Assembly: GCF_000519265.1 (NCBI RefSeq)
Contig: NZ_KI912608.1
Span: 819,665-883,664 of the forward strand
Source of the DNA: Desulfonatronum lacustre DSM 10312
Lineage (GTDB): Bacteria; Desulfobacterota; Desulfovibrionia; Desulfovibrionales; Desulfonatronaceae
Direction of reading: 5' to 3'
DNA: 64,000 nucleotides
The notes under the pieces were generated by a model that was given only the letters and a program-made list of their open reading frames with translations, ran no database searches and was not told where the DNA came from. Made by a program: the position numbers and the translations under genes. This document shows, in pieces, positions 60,141 through 64,000 of this stretch; the stretch's first letter is position 1, and every line of letters begins with the position of its first letter.

Positions 60141-60172
60141 TCGTCCCGCGTCGCTCATGCGACGCGGGACGA
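60141..60172 (-). terminator. Hairpin after rubrerythrin
   Basis: Perfect 14-bp stem TCGTCCCGCGTCGC / GCGACGCGGGACGA with loop TCAT, followed on the minus strand by TTCGTTTTC. About 85 nt after the rubrerythrin stop. The intervening 60173-60257 has no gene. Confidence 0.75.
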
Positions 60173-60257
60173 TATTTCTGGAAATCCTGCTTGATTCCAA
60201 CTTCGAAATCGTCGGGTTCCGGATTCGGAAACAGCGGCGCTTCCGGATGAAAACGTA

Positions 60258-60752
60258 TTAATCGACCTTAAAGAACGCCTTTTTCGCGGCGTTGCAGACC
60301 GGACATTTCTCCGGAGTTTCGCCTTCAATCGTGTAGCCGCAGACGCTACAGACATGGATGTCGATTTCGGTCTGCTTTCCCAGATTCTGGAGGGCCTTTT
60401 CGTAGAGTCCGGCGTGAATCTTCTCCACTTCATTGGCGAAGTGAAAGCCGCGTTCCACGGCCTTTTGGCTTTCCTCCTGGGCATCGGCGATCATCTCCGG
60501 GTACATCTTCGTGAACTCATGGGTTTCCCCGCTGAGGGCCTCCTTCAGATTTTCCTCCGTGGTGCCGATGCCGCCCATCAGCTTGAGATGGGCGTGGGCG
60601 TGAACGGTTTCCGCCTCGGCAACGGCCCGGAACAAGCGGGCTACCTGGGGATGACCTTCCTTGTCGGCTTGCTTGGCGAAAGCCAGGTATTTCCGGTTGG
60701 CCTGGGATTCCCCGGCAAAGGCTTCCTTAAGGTTGTTCATGGTCTTGGACAT
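60258..60752 (-). CDS. Rubrerythrin
   Basis: 164 aa, short rubrerythrin. N-terminal four-helix diiron domain with Glu/His ligands in AFAGESQANRKY, EAETVHAHAH and ANEVEKIHAGLY; C-terminal rubredoxin-like domain with CSVCGYTI and CPVC. It reduces hydrogen peroxide in anaerobes, using rubredoxin-type electron donors. AAGGAGGAACC before the ATG. It stands alone between two hairpins. A Fur/PerR-type operator was not recognised in the 270-nt upstream gap, which contains a G9 run at 60879-60887. Confidence 0.96.
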   Translation of the reverse strand: MSKTMNNLKEAFAGESQANRKYLAFAKQADKEGHPQVARLFRAVAEAETVHAHAHLKLMGGIGTTEENLKEALSGETHEFTKMYPEMIADAQEESQKAVERGFHFANEVEKIHAGLYEKALQNLGKQTEIDIHVCSVCGYTIEGETPEKCPVCNAAKKAFFKVD

Positions 60753-60965
60753 TGTGGTTCCTCCTTGAGAAGGGTTGAGTGTGCGATGGTCCGTGACGAC
60801 TGTAATCTGAATGCGGTGAGCGTCGTCGATCCAGTGTCTTTTTCATAGTCCAAGAACGGCCGCAATGGAACCAGTAATGGGGGGGGGCGAAATGGCAGTC
60901 AGAAGCAGAAATGTGCCGCCCTGGGCGGCGATCCCAGGGCAAAAGATTCCGGACTCGTAATTCAA

Positions 60966-60999
60966 AAGTTGAGTGCAACCGGAAGGTTGCACTCAACTT
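60966..60999 (-). terminator. Terminator of the Big-1-like lipoprotein gene
   Basis: Perfect 15-bp stem AAGTTGAGTGCAACC / GGTTGCACTCAACTT with loop GGAA, 24 nt after the stop. In the minus-strand transcript it is followed by TTGAATT, a weak T tract. Confidence 0.75.
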
Positions 61000-61022
61000 A
61001 TTTTGAAAAGGTTCGCCGGGGC

Positions 61023-61775
61023 CTAGAATTGCACCGGGAACTGGGTGGATTTGTTGTCGGCTCGGGCGGTGACCGTGACCGGGTGGGTGCTCTTGAGGTG
61101 GATCTGCCCGATGCCGTGCCGGTTGGTGCGCACTTCGGGAACCGGGGCGGGGTTGCCTTGGTGATCCACGAATTGCCCGCCGCTGCTGTGGAATCGGACG
61201 GCGACGTTCTCCAGGGGAGTCTCTCTGGGACCGGGACCGGTGACCAGCACGCGGATGATTCTCGTATCCGCCGTGGGACCGACCTGGATGTCGAGCAGGC
61301 GGATGTTTTCCACGATGAAGACCTGGATGGATGCGGATATGGTCCCGCTGCCCACGTTGTCGTGCCAGTCCACGTCGTCTCGCTGGTGGGATGCCGAGGC
61401 CATGGCCGTCACCGTGGCGCTGGGATAGGGGCCAAGCAGCAGATAGATGTCCGCGATGCCGTTGGCATTGGTTTCAATGGACGGACCGTTGGGCGTATTA
61501 ATGCATTCCATTACTGTTAAGTCTTCGGTGTCCACCTTCACCTCTTCGCACAACTGGCCCGCACTGGTGCTGAAGCTGACGAGAACGCCTCCCATCATCT
61601 GATTGTCCTTGTTCCGAACCGTGGCCCGGACAATCTTTGTGGCTATGGGCAGGTAATTCGATGAAAAGGATTCCATCCTTATTTCGCCCGGTCCCGGACC
61701 GTCTCCGCCACCACCGCACCCGGGCATCGACAACGCCACCACGATCATCGCAACAAGCCACCATACCCGTTTCAT
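61023..61775 (-). CDS. Lipoprotein with Big-1/invasin-like Ig repeats
   Basis: 250 aa. Signal peptide with lipobox SMPGC (Cys about 20) followed by a Gly-rich linker. Two immunoglobulin-like modules: about 40-125 (ATKIVRATVRNKDNQMMGGVLVSFSTSAGQL, TNANGIADIYLLLG) and about 150-245 (RIIRVLVTGPGPRETPLENVAVRFHSSGGQF, TNRHGIGQIHLKS). The shared pattern, L/V-x-F-x-S-x-G-G/A then T-N-x-x-G, is that of Big-1/Big-3 domains of surface proteins. ATG at 61775 has AAGGAGG upstream. Ligand unknown. Confidence 0.85.
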   Translation of the reverse strand: MKRVWWLVAMIVVALSMPGCGGGGDGPGPGEIRMESFSSNYLPIATKIVRATVRNKDNQMMGGVLVSFSTSAGQLCEEVKVDTEDLTVMECINTPNGPSIETNANGIADIYLLLGPYPSATVTAMASASHQRDDVDWHDNVGSGTISASIQVFIVENIRLLDIQVGPTADTRIIRVLVTGPGPRETPLENVAVRFHSSGGQFVDHQGNPAPVPEVRTNRHGIGQIHLKSTHPVTVTARADNKSTQFPVQF

Positions 61776-61937
61776 GCCATTCCTCCTTGGATTGTAATTG
61801 TGTGCCGGGTGATCTCGATATTGCAACATCTTGCCAATGGTTCTCGCATCAGCGCGACCATTTCAATGGTTGAATGACCGGCGTACCCGGATACGGACAA
61901 ACCGCGCCCGGTCCTGTTCGCCATGTCTTTTCGCTCG

Positions 61938-63293
61938 TCATGGACGCACGGGGGAATCCGGTCCACGGCTGATCAGCGTTCCCTGGCCGGAAGCGGCGTG
62001 ATGGGCCGGGTCTTCGACGTGCCTGCGCCCGAGAACGGCCAATTGGCGCTGATCCAGATCCTTTCCGACAACGACGCGGATGCGTGATTCGAAACGGTCC
62101 AGGGACGCTTCCTCCTTCAGGAGGTACTCCCCCGGAAACTGGCGGGACAGCAGTTTCGCGGCCGGGAGGTAACCGATTCCGTAGTGGATGATGGTGCGGG
62201 GATGGTCGAAATGGTCGGCGTTTTTTTTCCGGATCACCCGGAAGCCGTTTTTTTCCAGATACGAGCCGACATCGTGAGCAATACGGGTGACGCCGCTGCC
62301 GTTGAGCACTTCCACCGGAACGGCTTTCAGGAAATCATGTTGGTTCGTCTGCCGGTCCGGAGTGACAGGCATCCCGGACGATGCCTGTCCGGTGGAAAGT
62401 TGAAGCTCCGCGGCCGGGGCGGGGGAGGGCGTGGCGGTGGTTTGGGTTGCGGGATCGACCCGTGGTCCGGCCTGCTCGATCCGACGACGTATGGTGCGAG
62501 GTTCAGTCCGATTTCCGGACTTTGGTTCGACCCGTGGTTCGACCTGTGGATCGATGTGGGGGGCGCTCACGGTGTTGCCCGGCGGTCTCGGCATCAGCTT
62601 GCGGATCCAGTGGCGCGGCTCGGGCTCGAATTGGGCGGTTTCCGTCTGTTCAATTTCAGTTTGGTTGTCGAACAATGTCGTTGGGTCGACACGGGAAGCG
62701 GGGTGTTCCGCATGGGGGTCGCGCTGGAACTTGGCCAGGGCCTGGTCGAACAGGCCTTTCTGTGCATAGGCCATGCCCAGATTGTTCAGAAAGATCGTGT
62801 TGCTCTGGTCCAGGGTCACGGCTTTTTGGAAAGCCTCCACAGCCGCTGTGTAGTTGCCCTGGAGAAAGTAGGAGTATCCGAGGTTGTTGTAGATGTAGTC
62901 CTGATCCGGGTCCAGGCTCAAGGCCTGCTTGTACAGCGCCACGGCCTGTTCGTAGTTTTCCAGTTTGTCGCAGGATACGGCCATGGCGTTGAGGGCCTTG
63001 ATGTGGTCGGGTTCCAGCAGGAGCACCTTGGCGAATTCATCCACGGCCAGTTTGTGCTGCCCGCGGGTTTGGAAATAGAGGCCCTGCCGAAAATGCATTT
63101 CCGGATTGCGGATGAACGGCCGGGCCGAGGCCACGAGGCGGCGCAGTTCCTGGTCGGACATGGTCGTACGGTGCTGCGTTCCCCAGGGTTGGGGCTCATG
63201 ATTCCTCTCCCACAGGGCGCAACCCGACAATCCCACCGCGATACAGACAGGAATGCCAATTTGTTTCAAATGCTCCCGCAACCCGTTTCCCAT
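61938..63293 (-). CDS. TPR lipoprotein with LytR C-terminal domain
   Basis: 451 aa. Lipobox GLSGC (Cys about 25). Three to four TPRs about 70-195 (MHFRQGLYFQTRGQHKLAVDEF, IYNNLGYSYFLQGNYTAAVEAF, IFLNNLGMAYAQKGLFDQAL). A low-complexity Pro/Arg/Glu linker about 200-310 precedes a LytR_C domain about 325-420 (VPVEVLNGSGVTRIAHDVGSYLEKNGF). Such proteins occur in tight-adherence (Tad) and cell-envelope loci. It follows another TPR gene by 41 nt on the same strand, so both are likely one operon. Confidence 0.87.
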   Translation of the reverse strand: MGNGLREHLKQIGIPVCIAVGLSGCALWERNHEPQPWGTQHRTTMSDQELRRLVASARPFIRNPEMHFRQGLYFQTRGQHKLAVDEFAKVLLLEPDHIKALNAMAVSCDKLENYEQAVALYKQALSLDPDQDYIYNNLGYSYFLQGNYTAAVEAFQKAVTLDQSNTIFLNNLGMAYAQKGLFDQALAKFQRDPHAEHPASRVDPTTLFDNQTEIEQTETAQFEPEPRHWIRKLMPRPPGNTVSAPHIDPQVEPRVEPKSGNRTEPRTIRRRIEQAGPRVDPATQTTATPSPAPAAELQLSTGQASSGMPVTPDRQTNQHDFLKAVPVEVLNGSGVTRIAHDVGSYLEKNGFRVIRKKNADHFDHPRTIIHYGIGYLPAAKLLSRQFPGEYLLKEEASLDRFESRIRVVVGKDLDQRQLAVLGRRHVEDPAHHAASGQGTLISRGPDSPVRP

Positions 63294-63334
63294 AATTGAC
63301 CCACCGTTTTTGAGTTTTGAACCGCTCGCTTCGA

Positions 63335-64000
63335 TCACTGCTCCTTCCCCAAACCCAATCTGGCTCGTTTCAGATTTTCGCCGGCCATGACGTAGAATCC
63401 CGGTTCGTGTTCGATGGCTTTTTCGAAAGAGCGGATGGCGTCTTCGTAACGGTTCTTGTTCAGGTAGACGCTGCCCAGGTTGTTGTAGGCCTGGGATTCG
63501 GTGCCGCCCTTGCGGAAGGCTTCCAAGGCGGCCTGGTAATGTCCCAGGTTGGAGAGGGCCAGGCCCAGGTTGTTGTAGACCCGGCGGTCCTGGAAATTAT
63601 GTTCCAGGGCCTTGTTGAAGGCGGCAACGGCCTTTTCGAAATTCCGGGACATGGTGAAGGAAACACCCAGGTTGTTGTACAGGGAGCCTTCGCCGGGCCG
63701 CAGGGTAATGGCCTTTTGGTGTTCGATCAGGGCCAGGGCGGTTTCGCCCCGGAGGTCGTGGATCATGCCCAGGTAGGCCCGGGATCGCCACAGGTCCGGG
63801 TTCAGACGCAGGGCCTGCTGCAGGCTGAGCAGGGCCTGGTCGAGGTTCCCGGCCTGGAAAGAGGCCCGCCCCATTCCTTCGTGGGCCAGTTCAAAATCGG
63901 GATTCTTGGCCAGAATTCGCTGGAATTCGCTGACAGCTTCCTGGTTGTGTTCCCCGTGAACAAAGACCAGACCCCGCTTGTACCTCGCGCTGAGATTGTC
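63335..64000 (-). CDS. TPR protein (TadD-like), 5' part outside the window
   Basis: 222 codons are visible; the frame is open to the right edge (NLSARYKRGLVFVHGEHNQEAV...). At least five TPRs follow each other: NLDQALLSLQQALRLNPDL, ETALALIEHQKAITLRPG, NFEKAVAAFNKALEHN, HYQAALEAFRKG and RYEDAIRSFEKAIEHEPGF, each with the preceding YNNLG helix. It probably assembles proteins in the periplasm or envelope with the TPR-LytR_C lipoprotein encoded downstream. A Tad-pilus connection is inferred from family, not from any gene in the window. Confidence 0.82.
   Translation of the reverse strand, partial: DNLSARYKRGLVFVHGEHNQEAVSEFQRILAKNPDFELAHEGMGRASFQAGNLDQALLSLQQALRLNPDLWRSRAYLGMIHDLRGETALALIEHQKAITLRPGEGSLYNNLGVSFTMSRNFEKAVAAFNKALEHNFQDRRVYNNLGLALSNLGHYQAALEAFRKGGTESQAYNNLGSVYLNKNRYEDAIRSFEKAIEHEPGFYVMAGENLKRARLGLGKEQ

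Noticed and set aside
60879-60887. G9 run as a phase-variation switch for rubrerythrin
   Set aside because: It is about 125 nt upstream of the start, outside any reading frame, and no promoter spacer could be identified around it.

Overview
The window looks like chromosomal DNA of a high-GC, anaerobic, motile deltaproteobacterium, most likely a Desulfovibrionales-type sulfate reducer. Grounds: LL-diaminopimelate aminotransferase, rubrerythrin, chemoreceptors and multi-PAS kinases, a PocR-domain kinase, DksA/TraR, and the order PhoH / 7TM-HD / YbeY. The order-level placement is inference from gene content; there is no rRNA in the window.

Layout. 1-4.9 kb (minus): the start of an MltC-like transglycosylase, a PAS/GAF/PocR histidine kinase and a DHH-CBS phosphoesterase. 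5.3-13.7 kb: glycogen phosphorylase, a Gate-domain membrane protein, then a hybrid kinase followed at 3 nt by a response-regulator diguanylate cyclase. 14-19.8 kb: a chemotaxis island of two chemoreceptors flanking cheW. Their signalling halves are near-copies and the spacers carry chemoreceptor debris. 20-24.5 kb: a frameshifted HTH-PAS-kinase gene, a PLDc_N micro-protein and an exported carboxylesterase. 25-36 kb (minus): MoxR ATPase, nadE, ybeY, 7TM-HD, phoH, moaA, an NFACT protein, dksA and a Tim44-domain protein.

36.3-51.4 kb (minus) is a type IV pilus / type II secretion-like locus resembling MSHA systems. In transcription order it holds an ExeA-like ATPase with a SPOR domain, a PilM-PilN fusion, PilO-like and PilP-like proteins, a secretin, a GspE/PilB ATPase, a GspF/PilC platform protein, a pilin, three minor prepilins and an AT-rich PilX-like protein with a repetitive body. 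Small genes and gene debris sit between the parts: an antitoxin-like micro-ORF, DUF2283, a gspF 3' fragment, a Uma2 remnant and palindromic repeats. A MinD/FlhG-like ATPase diverges from this locus at 51.9 kb.

53.5-64 kb: dapL and folK (plus), an Mrr fragment and a YHS/TRASH protein (plus), tRNA-Leu(GAG), secG, tpiA, pgk, rimI, an inositol-monophosphatase-family gene, rubrerythrin, a Big-1-like lipoprotein and two TPR proteins (minus), the last cut by the window end.

The most unusual feature is a set of small intergenic elements (about 165-215 bp) made of opposed arrays of a degenerate hexamer (ATCGAA / ATCGGG types). Several have terminal inverted repeats and 8-13 bp flanking direct repeats, the hallmarks of non-autonomous transposable elements. 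No transposase, CRISPR array or rRNA operon was seen.
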